In this document: piece by piece, positions 30,671 through 39,624 of the stretch | How the letters are laid out: every line of letters starts with the position of its first letter | Numbering within the stretch: the stretch's first letter is position 1 | Origin: an uncultured Caldilinea sp. | GTDB taxonomy: Bacteria > Chloroflexota > Anaerolineae > Caldilineales > Caldilineaceae | Assembly: GCF_937128415.1 (NCBI RefSeq) | Contig: NZ_CAKZMJ010000081.1 | Location: 1-64,000 of the forward strand | DNA length: 64,000 nucleotides | Reading direction: 5' to 3' | Program-made: the position numbers and the translations under genes | The notes under the pieces: model-generated | What the model was told of the DNA's origin: nothing | The model's database searches: none | Seen by the model: the letters and a program-made list of their open reading frames with translations, nothing else

Positions 30671-31645
30671 TTAGAATAACGCATGCTCCGGGCTGATCTT
30701 CTTGATCGCTGCGTTGGCCGCGATCACCAGAATGAAGCCGACGATCGATTGATACAGGCCGGCCGCAGCGGACATGCCGAAGTTGTTCTGCGTCATCAGC
30801 GCATTGTAGACATAGACGTCGATCGTTTGCGTCACGTCGTAAAGCAGGCCGGAGTTTCGAGGCAGCTGGTAGAACAGCCCGAAGTCGGAGTAAAACATCC
30901 GGCTCATGTTCAGGATGACCATAATGATGACGACCGGCTTCAGCGACGGCAACGTGATGTGGCGGATCTGCTGCCACTTGGAGGCGCCGTCCACCTTCGC
31001 TGCGTCAAAATATTCGGGATTGATGCTGAGGATCGACGACAGATAGACGATGATGCCGAAGCCGATCCCCTTCCACATGTTGGCGAGCACCAGAATGAAC
31101 GGCCAGTATTTTGGCTCCTGGTAGAAGGCGATCGGCTGATTGACGCCCAAAAGCGGCAGAATCGTTTTGTTGATAAAACCGGTTTCGGTGCTGAGCAGGG
31201 CGAACACCAGATAACTGACGACCACCCACGACATCAACATCGGCAAAAGGATCAACGTCTGGTAGACGCGGGCGATCTTCTGTTCGTGCAGCTCGAACAT
31301 CAGGATGGCGAGCGAGACGCCCACCACGATGCCCAGCACAATAAACACTACGTTGTAGAGAATGGTGTTGCGCGTGATGATCCAGGCGTCGCCGGAGGCG
31401 AAGAGAAACCGGAAATTCTCCAGGCCGTTCCAGGGGCTGCCAAAGATGCCCAGCCGGAAATCGATGCGTTTGAACGCCATGACGATGCCGACCATAGGCA
31501 GGTAATTGTTGAAGAACAGATAGACCAGCCCCGGCAGCAACAGCAAGTAGGTCGCCGTGATCTTCGACCAGTTGCGACGCCGCCTGGCGACCGCCGTCTT
31601 TCTCAGCAGCGTAGTTTCGGAAGAAACCAACGATTGGCTCGACAT
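30671..31645 (-). CDS. Carbohydrate ABC transporter permease, LplB type
   Basis: MalF-like permease of 324 residues with six helices and a short basic N-terminus. Typical features are LLLLPGLVYLFFNNYLPMVGIVMAFK and the EAA-loop segment PEYFDAAKVDGASKWQQI. ATG 31645 is preferred over 31651 because AAGGAA then has a sensible spacing. It ends 14 bases before the LplC start. LplB/LplC systems import oligosaccharides such as rhamnogalacturonan or xylan fragments in characterised Bacillus relatives. Confidence 0.9.
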   Translation of the reverse strand: MSSQSLVSSETTLLRKTAVARRRRNWSKITATYLLLLPGLVYLFFNNYLPMVGIVMAFKRIDFRLGIFGSPWNGLENFRFLFASGDAWIITRNTILYNVVFIVLGIVVGVSLAILMFELHEQKIARVYQTLILLPMLMSWVVVSYLVFALLSTETGFINKTILPLLGVNQPIAFYQEPKYWPFILVLANMWKGIGFGIIVYLSSILSINPEYFDAAKVDGASKWQQIRHITLPSLKPVVIIMVILNMSRMFYSDFGLFYQLPRNSGLLYDVTQTIDVYVYNALMTQNNFGMSAAAGLYQSIVGFILVIAANAAIKKISPEHALF

Positions 31646-31836
31646 GTGCATTTCCTTGTTCGATAAGCCTTCCGCCGGTTGGAAATCCGGCGCTTGCCTG
31701 GCGAGTCCGGCTCAAGTTTTTTTCACAAGAACATCCGGCAATCCTCGTAGGTGCGACTCAAAGCCGCACATTCTCGGCGGACCACAAGGTCTCAGACGAA
31801 TTCGAGCAAGCGCAGCGACAAGTTTGCGCCTACCAA

Positions 31837-31873
31837 GTGCGCCTCCGGCCAAACGCACCCGCCGGAGGCGCAC
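31837..31873 (-). terminator. Strong intergenic hairpin between binding protein and permease
   Basis: Perfect 13-base arms (31837-31849 and 31861-31873) around an 11-base loop, 14 bases past the solute-binding-protein stop and upstream of lplB. No T-tract follows. Such structures after binding-protein genes commonly protect the upstream mRNA or cause partial termination, giving more binding protein than permease. Confidence 0.6.
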
Positions 31874-31887
31874 CCTGTAGGTCGCGC

Positions 31888-33390
31888 CTAACGCGAGGCC
31901 AACCACGCATCGAACTGCGCCTGATTGGCGGCGATCACCTCGTCGATGCCGGCGGCCTTGAGCTCGGCGTTCATCTTCTCCAGCGTGCCCCTGACGTCGG
32001 CGACGCTGCCTGTTAACAGTGCGACGTTGTACTTGTTCACCACCGCATCAATGGCGATGATCTGGTTGGTGTAGCCGGTGGGGTCGAACATATAGCCTAC
32101 AGCTTTGGTCGGATTTTTCATATTGGCGGCGGTGTATTCGTCGGTGAAGCGCCTGGTGGCCCTCACGTCCCACTGGTATTCGTAGCGGCGGTCGCCGTAG
32201 AGACCATAGGTCACGTAATAGCCGCTGTTCTGGCCGTTCACCCCTTCAGGGAAGGCAATGACCTGCTCCACGTCCGTCTTGACGAAATGCTTGCCTTCGA
32301 TGCCCCAGAGCAGCATGTTCGCCAGCTCATGGTCGGCGTACATCAGGTCCAGGAATTTGACGGCGGCCTCCGGCGACTTGGCGGTGATGGGCACGCTCCA
32401 GTTGGCGGATCCGTTCGGCGACAAGGAGGGATAATAGTTGATGCTGGTCGGCATGCCCACCGATTCAAAACCGAACGATGCTTTGGTGGTTGTCGTCTGC
32501 ACAGGCTCCATGATCATGGGGTAGGCGGCGCAGACGCCAGCGTTCGTCTGCTCGGCCAGCGTGGCGGTGGTCGTGGCGGCGTCAGGCGGGATGTAGCCGG
32601 CCTCGTACCATTCGCGCATCTTCAAAACAAAATCTTCATACTCCTGGCTCGCCCAGAGATTGACGATCTGGGTGCTCTCCAGGCCGATCAACACGCCGGA
32701 GGAGGCGCTCGCTCCTAGACTATCGATTGGGAAAGGCGACAGGAAAAGAATGTTGGGGTTGACGCAGACCGGATACATGTCGGGATATTTGGCTTTGACT
32801 GCGCCGAAAAGTTCGCCCATCTCGTCGAGGGTGTAAATCTCTTTTTCCGGAATCTGGAACTCCGTCACCCAATCCTTATTCACGATGAAACCGGTCTGGA
32901 CGCCATAGGTGGCATTGACCGGCGCGACGCCGTAGACCTCTCCGCGCACCGTCGCCGTCTGGAGGATCGGGAACTCCTGGCTCAGCGCCATGATCGTCGG
33001 CGCGTGCTGCGCCAGCAGCTCATCCAGCGGGTTGAGCAGGCCGGCGTCCACGTAGGGGACGATGTTTTGGAAAGGAATGACCATCAGGTCGATCCGCTCG
33101 CCGCTGGAGAGAAGGACGTGATACTTGCCGGTGAACGCCTCGAAAATGGGCAGAGGATAATACTCGATCTCGGCGTTGATCCGATCGCGGATCCGCCGGT
33201 TGATGGCGTCCACCACGAGCTGCATGTCAGCGGGCGGCGCGCCGCCGTGCAGATAGGTCATGATCACTTTTTCGGGCTGGCCGGTCGCAGCGGATTGGTC
33301 CGATGGTGCGCCGGTGGGGGCCCCAGGGGCGCAGGCTGCTGCGCTCAGGACAAGCGCCAATGCCGCGATCGCAAGCAAAACTCTCTTCAT
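31888..33390 (-). CDS. Extracellular solute-binding lipoprotein (LplA/LipO type)
   Basis: Substrate-binding protein of 500 residues for the adjacent ABC permeases. The signal peptide ends in lipobox SAAAC with C20 as lipidation site, followed by a flexible Ala/Pro/Ser linker to about residue 38, then the two-lobed binding fold of the family-1-like LipO group. AAGGAG precedes the ATG by seven bases. The 226 bases upstream, before the response-regulator stop, contain a 9-base inverted repeat (33462-33470 with 33493-33501) and probably the promoter driving this transport and hydrolase operon. The ligand is likely an oligosaccharide; its identity is unknown. Confidence 0.88.
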   Translation of the reverse strand: MKRVLLAIAALALVLSAAACAPGAPTGAPSDQSAATGQPEKVIMTYLHGGAPPADMQLVVDAINRRIRDRINAEIEYYPLPIFEAFTGKYHVLLSSGERIDLMVIPFQNIVPYVDAGLLNPLDELLAQHAPTIMALSQEFPILQTATVRGEVYGVAPVNATYGVQTGFIVNKDWVTEFQIPEKEIYTLDEMGELFGAVKAKYPDMYPVCVNPNILFLSPFPIDSLGASASSGVLIGLESTQIVNLWASQEYEDFVLKMREWYEAGYIPPDAATTTATLAEQTNAGVCAAYPMIMEPVQTTTTKASFGFESVGMPTSINYYPSLSPNGSANWSVPITAKSPEAAVKFLDLMYADHELANMLLWGIEGKHFVKTDVEQVIAFPEGVNGQNSGYYVTYGLYGDRRYEYQWDVRATRRFTDEYTAANMKNPTKAVGYMFDPTGYTNQIIAIDAVVNKYNVALLTGSVADVRGTLEKMNAELKAAGIDEVIAANQAQFDAWLASR

Positions 33391-33616
33391 GGCTGACTCC
33401 TTTTTTCTGTCGTGTGCGTGATTCGGGATTGCTGACTGCCAGGCAATGTTTTTCTGTTTTCCGTGTTGCGCGCTACGCGTCGGAATCTTCTACGCAACAC
33501 GCTCCACGCAGCCTCGCGCTATTAACATATCAACCTGGAAACCGGTGAACGGATCGTACAGCAGAAGGGGAAGGGTGTATATAGCCGGAAGCGATGAACA
33601 AGCTTCACAAATCCGA

Positions 33617-34390
33617 CTATTTGCGATATTGTTGCGCGTATTCCCGTGGCGTCATTCCGTAATGCTTGCGGAACATCTTCACGAAGTAGGGGTAGTTGGC
33701 GTAGCCCACCTTCTCGGCGATCGTTGTGATCGTCAACGGCGTATGTTGGATCAGCTCGCCAGCGAGGAACATGCGCTGCTCGGCGATGTACTGGATGATC
33801 GTCTTGCCGTAACGCTTTTTGAAGGAGCGGGTCAGGTGATCGGCGCTGACGTAAAATCGGTCGGCAAGCTCCTCAACCGTCAACGCAGCGTCGATATGCG
33901 CCAGGATGTATTGGGCCACCTGCTCGGCGAGGCTCGTCCTGCCGGCGCTCTCCTCCACGGGCGCAACGATGTGCGCGTACTGTTCGCCGACCTCTTGCAA
34001 GAGCGCCTGTCGACGCCGTGCTTTGACTTCGATGATGGCCTTGCCCAGCACCTCAAGCAACGCCTCCGATGTGGCCGGTTTCATGACGTAATCGAGACAT
34101 TGTAGCTTGACCGCCTGCCGCGCAAAGTCGAAGCGGTCATGGCAGCTCAAAATGATGTTGACGGTGTCCGGCGAGTGCTCCCTGGCCCATTCGATCAGGT
34201 CGAGCCCGCTGCCCATCGGCATTTCAATGTCGCACAGCAGCACGTCGATGCGTCTGGCCTCGAAGAGTTCAACCGCCTGGGCGAAGCTGTTGGCCGTAAG
34301 CACCTCTTTGAATTCCAGCTTGTCCCATGCAACGCCGTCCAGAATCCCCTGGATGGCGTATTTCTCGTCATCGACAATCAACAGGTTCAT
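33617..34390 (-). CDS. Response regulator, YesN type (receiver + AraC HTH)
   Basis: Cytosolic transcription factor of 257 residues. The receiver domain (about 1-115) has the acidic pair D7/D8, phospho-acceptor D54 in LLCDIEMP and K104 in MKPAT. After a short linker, an AraC-type double helix-turn-helix occupies about 155-257, ending with the signature ITTIAEKVGYANYPYFVKMFRKHYG. It overlaps the kinase gene by four bases. YesN-type regulators activate neighbouring glycan transport genes, so the operon starting with the binding protein is the expected target. Confidence 0.92.
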   Translation of the reverse strand: MNLLIVDDEKYAIQGILDGVAWDKLEFKEVLTANSFAQAVELFEARRIDVLLCDIEMPMGSGLDLIEWAREHSPDTVNIILSCHDRFDFARQAVKLQCLDYVMKPATSEALLEVLGKAIIEVKARRRQALLQEVGEQYAHIVAPVEESAGRTSLAEQVAQYILAHIDAALTVEELADRFYVSADHLTRSFKKRYGKTIIQYIAEQRMFLAGELIQHTPLTITTIAEKVGYANYPYFVKMFRKHYGMTPREYAQQYRK

Positions 34391-36165
34391 GCTTTCCTCT
34401 CCATGCCCAACGGGGAGGTCGTTGCCGATACTCCGGCGCCCTCAGAGCGGTTTCTCACGATCGGCAATACGATGCGCACCTGCGTTCCCTTGCCAAGGAC
34501 GCTGGCGATCGTCAGGCTGGCGCGGTCGCCGTAAAAATAGCGGAGACGTCGCCGGCAATTCCAGACGCCGATGCGTCGGCCGGTTTTGTTTTCGATGATC
34601 TCGCCGTTCGTCAGTTTTTCCAAAATCTCCGGGGCGATGCCGCTGCCCGTGTCCGAAACGGTGATCACCATGGCGTCGCCTTGCCTGCGCACCTCGATCG
34701 CCACCTCGGTGACGTCGCCCAATTTTAACCCGTGCTTGATGCTATTTTCAACGAAATTCTGGATCAGCAGCGGCGGCGTAAGCGCATCTTCCAGCCCTTC
34801 ATCGATGGCATAGGAGACGGTGAACGCGTCGGGGAAACGAATTTTCTGAACTTCCAGATAGTTTTGGACGAAGCTCATCTCGGCCGCCAGCGGAACCAGG
34901 TCCCCATTCTGCCGCAAGGCGTAGCGGAAATAGTCGGCCAGGCGTCGCACATATTCCAGGATGACCGGATAATTTTTCGACTGCGCCAGGCTATAGATCA
35001 TGTTGAGCGAGTTAAGGATAAGGTGGGGGTTGATCTGAAGGCGCAGGTTCTCCCATTCGATCTGCAATCGTTCAATTTCATTTTCATAGGACTGAATGGT
35101 GAGCAAGTCGATCTGGGCGACCATGCGGTTGAACGACTCGTACAGATACTGGAATTCGTCAGTGTTCGCCTGAACGGTCACCTGGTGTTGCAGATTTCCG
35201 GCCTCGACCTCATGCATGGCGTCCGCCAGCACTTGGATCGGCTTGAGCGCGAGCTGCCGAATCGTCAGCCAGGTGAGCGGAATGATCAGGAAACTGAGGA
35301 AGGCGACAATCTGGAGAATGCGGTTGGTCAGCGGGATTCTGGCCGCCAGGCTGTTTGCATCCAACACGCGCACCAGGCGATAGTCCATGCGTTCAGATGA
35401 AGCAGCGATGACGTCGGCTGCCCTGCGCTCCCCAAGCATTACGCTCAAGGGGCGGCTTACGTCGTTCGCAACGCTCACGACCTCGCCATCGGCCATCATG
35501 GCGACCAGCGGATGGCCTGCGTCATCCGTCAGAAAAAACTGTTCGCCTTCGGAGGCGCGCAGATTGGAGGCGCCGGACAGCAAATCGCGCGCGTCGAGCA
35601 AGAAGGCGAATGTATAGGCCCTGTTCGGATAGTTCTTTAGCAAAAACGTGCGGCGTCCGGCCGTGACGACGACATAGCGGTTCGCCGAGCGCTGCAAGAG
35701 GTTCGGATCTGCGCAGAGCGCCTTGATGGCTTGAATCGTCGCGGCGTCATAGTTAGCGCCGGCCAGCGACTGACCAAACGCCACTGCAACTTCGCCAGAG
35801 GGATTGTGCTTTAGGCACACAACAGTGGCCAGGTCTAGCCGTTCTCGAACGCGGCGCAAGTCGTCGTACAGCCGGATGCGCAAGATGCTCGGATCGTCCG
35901 GCGAAGCGCCCAGGGCGAGCTCGAAGATGTTAGCGGTGATAAAGGCCATTGCCTCCTCCTCGATGTCTTGCAGCTCGGCGTCGATCCGCAACATGTGGGT
36001 GGTCAACTCATTGCGATAGGATTCACGCAGCCGGGATTGGAAATCGGCGATGCTGATGCGCGTCAGGACCACCGCCAGGATGTTGACCGGAATAATGGCG
36101 AGGCTGATCAAAAAGATCAGCCTCACCGCCAGCCGTCTGTTCTGTCCGACCAACCCCTTCACCAT
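34387..36165 (-). CDS. Sensor histidine kinase, YesM type
   Basis: Membrane sensor kinase of 592 residues. One helix near 15-37, an extracytoplasmic dCache-like sensing region of about 240 residues, a second helix near 275-295, then HAMP. The phospho-acceptor is H381 in LQINPHLILNSLN, the LytS/YesM-type motif. The ATP-binding domain has the N-box IQNFVENSIKHG and the G-box DTGSGIAP. ATG 36165 is chosen because longer in-frame starts run into the GH3 gene. It lies 14 bases after the GH3 stop. It probably senses an extracellular sugar or binding-protein state. Confidence 0.9.
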   Translation of the reverse strand: MVKGLVGQNRRLAVRLIFLISLAIIPVNILAVVLTRISIADFQSRLRESYRNELTTHMLRIDAELQDIEEEAMAFITANIFELALGASPDDPSILRIRLYDDLRRVRERLDLATVVCLKHNPSGEVAVAFGQSLAGANYDAATIQAIKALCADPNLLQRSANRYVVVTAGRRTFLLKNYPNRAYTFAFLLDARDLLSGASNLRASEGEQFFLTDDAGHPLVAMMADGEVVSVANDVSRPLSVMLGERRAADVIAASSERMDYRLVRVLDANSLAARIPLTNRILQIVAFLSFLIIPLTWLTIRQLALKPIQVLADAMHEVEAGNLQHQVTVQANTDEFQYLYESFNRMVAQIDLLTIQSYENEIERLQIEWENLRLQINPHLILNSLNMIYSLAQSKNYPVILEYVRRLADYFRYALRQNGDLVPLAAEMSFVQNYLEVQKIRFPDAFTVSYAIDEGLEDALTPPLLIQNFVENSIKHGLKLGDVTEVAIEVRRQGDAMVITVSDTGSGIAPEILEKLTNGEIIENKTGRRIGVWNCRRRLRYFYGDRASLTIASVLGKGTQVRIVLPIVRNRSEGAGVSATTSPLGMERKA

Positions 36166-36179
36166 GGGCGCAACCGGCG

Positions 36180-38432
36180 TTATTCCATGACGCGCAGCTC
36201 GGCGTGGAGAGACGCCTGCGAGTCGCCGCCTGCCCATAGATCGAAAGTGGCCGCGTCTTGCACCCATTCGCCTGCGCTTGTGCTCCAGTAGCCAAGCTCA
36301 TCAGGGCCGAGGTGAAAAGTCACCGTCTTTGTTTCGCCCGGCTCGAGAGTGACCCGCTTGAACCCCTTCAACTCGCGCATCGGGCGCGAGTCGCTCCCCG
36401 CCCGTTGATGGATGTAGAGCTGCACCACCTCGTCGCCAGCGACGGAGCCGGTGTTCGTCACGTTCACGGTGACGATGGCAACCTCTCCCACCTTAATCTC
36501 GGGTTTATTCACAGTCAGGTTGTCGAACGCAAAGGTCGTGTAGCTCAGGCCATATCCAAAGGGAAAGAGCGGCGTGGGCGGTCCATCCCAGTAACGAGCG
36601 CTGTACATGCGGCTGCCCTCCGGCGCGTGCGTGATGTTGCGCGCGTAGTAGAGTGGTTCGTGGCTGCCTGCGCGCGGGAAGGTGACCGGCAGCTTGCCGC
36701 CCGGATTCACGTCGCCGAACAAGACATCGGCAACGGCGCGGCCGCCTTCCGAACCTGGGTGCCACGCCTCCAGGATCGCCGGGACGTGCTCCGCAGCCCA
36801 ATTGATGCTCAACGGACGCCCGTTGACAAGCACAAGCGCCACAGGCTTGCCGAGCGCAACCACCGCCTTCAGCAACTCTTCTTGGCGGCCGGGCAAATCG
36901 AGCGAGGCGCGCGAGGCTGCTTCGCCGGACATGTTGGCGGTTTCTCCCAGCGCCATGATGACGACATCGGCATTGCGGGCCGTTTCCACAGCTGCTTGGA
37001 AGGCGGCTTCCGCCTCCTCAGGCGTCTGTGGAGCCGGGCGCGGCGCACCGGAGAAGGTCTCCATCAAGGCGTCGAACGGCGATGGATAATCGCGGCGAAT
37101 TTCAGGGCCAGGAGCATGGGTCACATGCGCATGCGGCAACTTCTCGCGGATGCCCTGAAGGATGGTGACCGCTGCAGGCTGATGGCCAAAGACCAGCCAA
37201 GGTCCTTCGAGCGCCTCCATCGAGTCGGCCACCGGGCCAATCACGGCCACGTTTTGCAAAGATTTGGAAAGCGGCAGGAGGTTGCCTTCGTTGCGCAACA
37301 ACACCATGCAGCGCTGGGCTGCTCGGCGCGCCTCTTCTCGATGCTCCGGTCGGGAAAGGATCTCCTCCAGCCGAGACTCGTCTACATAGGGGTTCTCGAA
37401 CAACCCCATGCGAATTTTGATGGCTAAGATCGGGCGCACCAGGGCATCGATGTCGGCTTCGGCAATGGCGCCGCTCCGCACCAGCTCCGCACCATGTTGC
37501 AGATACGTAGCCGAGGCCATGTCCATATTTAAGCCGGCGCGCAGCGCGCGTAGCGCCGCATCCCGGGCGTTATATGCAAAGCCTTGCGTTACGAGGTTAG
37601 CGACCGCAAAGGCGTCGCTGACGACGAAGCCCTCGAACCCCCATTCCTCTCGCAGAACGTCGTGAAGCAGCCATCGGTTGGCGCTTGCCGGCACGTTGTT
37701 CAAATCCATGTATGCGCTCATGAACGTGCCAACGCCAGCCTTCAACGCAGCCTGGAAGGGCGGGAAATAGACGTTGCGCAGCAGCGTCTCGGGCAGATAG
37801 ACGGGATCGTAATCGCGACCGCCATCCGCTGCGCCATAGCCAGCAAAGTGTTTTGCGCATGCCAACATGCGGTCAGGCGCGCCGAGCGACTCGCCCTGGA
37901 AGCCGCGCACCTGCGCCGCCGCCATCGCAGCGCCCAGGTAAGGGTCTTCGCCTGCGCCCTCGACAATGCGCCCCCAACGCGCGTCGCGGGCGATGTCGAT
38001 CATGGGGGCAAACGTCCAGTGGATGCCGGCGGCCCGCGCCTCCCGCGCCGCAATTGCCTGCGCCCGTTCAGGAACGTCAGGATCCCAAGAGGCGGCCATC
38101 GCCAGCGGCGTAGGGAAAATGGTGCGATAGCCGTGGATGACATCCAGGGCAAAGAGCAGTGGGATTTTGGAGGGGCTCTCCTCGACCGCAATTTTTTGCA
38201 ACGCATTGAAGCGCTTGGGGTCATTCAGCCACAGCACCGACCCGGCGCCGCCCCGACGCACGATCTCCTCCGGCTCCGGCCCGGGGACAAAACCGCTGAT
38301 TCCACCGATCTGCGTGAGCTGGCCGATCTTTTCCTCGAGGCTCATGCGCTCCAGGAGCTTTTCGACCTGCGCCGCAATGTCCGCGTCAAACAATCTGGGC
38401 GCGTTTGTCTCGACGTTGTGAGAGTTGTTCAC
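36180..38432 (-). CDS. Glycoside hydrolase family 3 (BglX-like beta-glucosidase)
   Basis: GH3 enzyme of about 750 residues, no signal peptide. TIM barrel with KHFAGYGAADGGRDY and nucleophile D273 in GFVVSDAFAV; sandwich domain with VAVIGPVADS; fibronectin-III-like domain with GDEVVQLYIHQ. This layout matches BglX-type beta-glucosidases. The GTG at 38432 is preferred because AAGAGGAG lies exactly seven bases upstream; ATG 38453 is possible but has no ribosome site. First gene of the minus-strand locus, followed within 14 bases by the sensor kinase, so enzyme and regulator are cotranscribed. It differs from the second GH3 of the locus, suggesting division of labour. Confidence 0.92.
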   Translation of the reverse strand: MNNSHNVETNAPRLFDADIAAQVEKLLERMSLEEKIGQLTQIGGISGFVPGPEPEEIVRRGGAGSVLWLNDPKRFNALQKIAVEESPSKIPLLFALDVIHGYRTIFPTPLAMAASWDPDVPERAQAIAAREARAAGIHWTFAPMIDIARDARWGRIVEGAGEDPYLGAAMAAAQVRGFQGESLGAPDRMLACAKHFAGYGAADGGRDYDPVYLPETLLRNVYFPPFQAALKAGVGTFMSAYMDLNNVPASANRWLLHDVLREEWGFEGFVVSDAFAVANLVTQGFAYNARDAALRALRAGLNMDMASATYLQHGAELVRSGAIAEADIDALVRPILAIKIRMGLFENPYVDESRLEEILSRPEHREEARRAAQRCMVLLRNEGNLLPLSKSLQNVAVIGPVADSMEALEGPWLVFGHQPAAVTILQGIREKLPHAHVTHAPGPEIRRDYPSPFDALMETFSGAPRPAPQTPEEAEAAFQAAVETARNADVVIMALGETANMSGEAASRASLDLPGRQEELLKAVVALGKPVALVLVNGRPLSINWAAEHVPAILEAWHPGSEGGRAVADVLFGDVNPGGKLPVTFPRAGSHEPLYYARNITHAPEGSRMYSARYWDGPPTPLFPFGYGLSYTTFAFDNLTVNKPEIKVGEVAIVTVNVTNTGSVAGDEVVQLYIHQRAGSDSRPMRELKGFKRVTLEPGETKTVTFHLGPDELGYWSTSAGEWVQDAATFDLWAGGDSQASLHAELRVME

Positions 38433-38842
38433 ATTTACACTCCTCTTTTTCATCAAATGGGGATTGATTCAGTTTGAATTATACACAGAGACGCCAAGAA
38501 GCAGGGCGGGTGCTAGAGAAATTCTACAGGAACGGAGGGCGAGCATGTATTAACAAAAACGATGAAGAGCGTGCACAAAACAGACGAATGAGCCGTGGAA
38601 AACCATCATGATGAAGAGTCTCAAGTCGACTTTGTTAAATGAGTTGCAGATCTGTGTCACAGACGCAAAATAGAATGCACTTTCACCTAATGATACAATA
38701 TCCCCATGAACGAAGTTGAGCAACGCCTGTATGAGCGACTTGTTTGCGTCGCTTTCTCCCACTCCAAGCGAGCGGCGCGACGCCTGGGTAAACGTCCCCC
38801 GCTTCGCGATCTCCCCGGCAGAAACCATCGGAGGTTTTCGGC
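38433..38842. other. Divergent promoter region with a short frame
   Basis: 410 bases between the GH3 gene (-) and the nucleoside-kinase-like gene (+). It includes a fragment at 38484-38498 that matches the inverted-repeat element at 49649-49755 in 14 of 15 bases, a TACAAT hexamer at 38694-38699 that could be a -10 box for the plus strand, and the short frame at 38705-38854. The stretch 38500-38700 is AT-rich and otherwise featureless. Confidence 0.45.
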
Positions 38843-38854
38843 TTGGGCGCGTTG
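38705..38854 (+). CDS. Possible short overlapping upstream ORF
   Basis: A 49-residue frame starting MNEVEQRLYERLVCVAFSHS, with the rest very basic (Arg-rich). Its ATG lies five bases after a TACAAT hexamer, so a transcript could be nearly leaderless. It ends 12 bases inside the next gene, which would allow translational coupling. No family recognised; the Arg-rich second half could be chance in GC-rich DNA. Confidence 0.25.
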
Positions 38855-39475
38855 ATTGCAGTCATCGGCAACACCGCAGTCGGCAAGACGACGCTGGTCG
38901 AGCGCCTGAAGCAGGTGGCGCCGTTTGCCACCGGCCTGGAGCAGCACGCCGAGCGCCCTTTTCAGCGCCTGCTGGTCGAAGACTTAAGGGCGGGGCAAGG
39001 GCGCCGTTATGCGCTCGCCAATCAGATCGACTATCTCCTCCTGCGCGCAGAACAGGAGCTGGCGATCCGCAGCCGGCCAGGGATCGGGTTGGTCGACGGG
39101 GGACTGGACGAAGATTTTTACGTCTTTACGCGCGGCTTTCACGCCCTCGGCATACTGGACGCCGCCGAATTTGCGCTGTGTGAGCGTTTCTATCGCTTCG
39201 CACGCGCCCTCCAACCTGAACCTGACCTTTACATTCTGCTGCAAGCGCCGCTAGAGCAGCTCGCAGAACGCATGAAGCGGCGAGCGCGCCCCATCGAAAT
39301 CGCCTCCATCGACAGCCTGCCGGTGCTCCAACAACAGCTCGAGACATGGGTGCAGGGCATTGCGCCGCAGCGTCTGATCGTGCTCGACGCCTCCACGCCG
39401 ACGCTGCTGGCGTTGCCAAACATCCAACAAGTGCTGAAGACGATCGAGCAGCGCTTGAGCGTTCTCACCGAATGA
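38843..39475 (+). CDS. Deoxynucleoside kinase-like P-loop protein
   Basis: Cytosolic P-loop kinase of 210 residues resembling deoxyadenosine/deoxyguanosine kinases, which phosphorylate deoxynucleosides for salvage. The Walker A motif is GNTAVGKTT (9-17). DGGLDEDFYVF resembles the DR(S/Y)-type segment, although the usual Arg of the ERS motif is not obvious. DLYILLQAP followed by RMKRRARPIE corresponds to the lid region with Arg residues. The start is TTG at 38843 with GGAGG eight bases upstream; no ATG fits. Possible single-gene unit. The family call is good; the exact nucleoside is unknown. Confidence 0.75.
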   Translation: MGALIAVIGNTAVGKTTLVERLKQVAPFATGLEQHAERPFQRLLVEDLRAGQGRRYALANQIDYLLLRAEQELAIRSRPGIGLVDGGLDEDFYVFTRGFHALGILDAAEFALCERFYRFARALQPEPDLYILLQAPLEQLAERMKRRARPIEIASIDSLPVLQQQLETWVQGIAPQRLIVLDASTPTLLALPNIQQVLKTIEQRLSVLTE

Positions 39476-39624
39476 AATTTGCAGCATCAAAAGCGTCTAA
39501 AAAATTCCGACTCCGACCTTATCCGGCGCCATCCGCATAAGGCTGTCATCGCTCCTGCGGCAGCCCCGACAACTTGAATCCACTCTTACCGACGTTTTCC
39601 CAGAGTAGCAGTACGCTCTTTGCC

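Noticed and set aside
30657..30977. N-terminal extension of the LplC permease
   Set aside because: The extension translates to Arg/His-rich sequence overlapping the lplB gene in another frame, and the permease N-terminus is complete without it.
36166..36267. Longer start for the YesM kinase
   Set aside because: It would overlap the GH3 coding end in another frame; ATG 36165 gives the expected short cytosolic N-terminus.
38543..38828. Minus-strand frames between GH3 and the kinase-like gene
   Set aside because: No ribosome site or recognisable motif, and they overlap the plausible promoter region.
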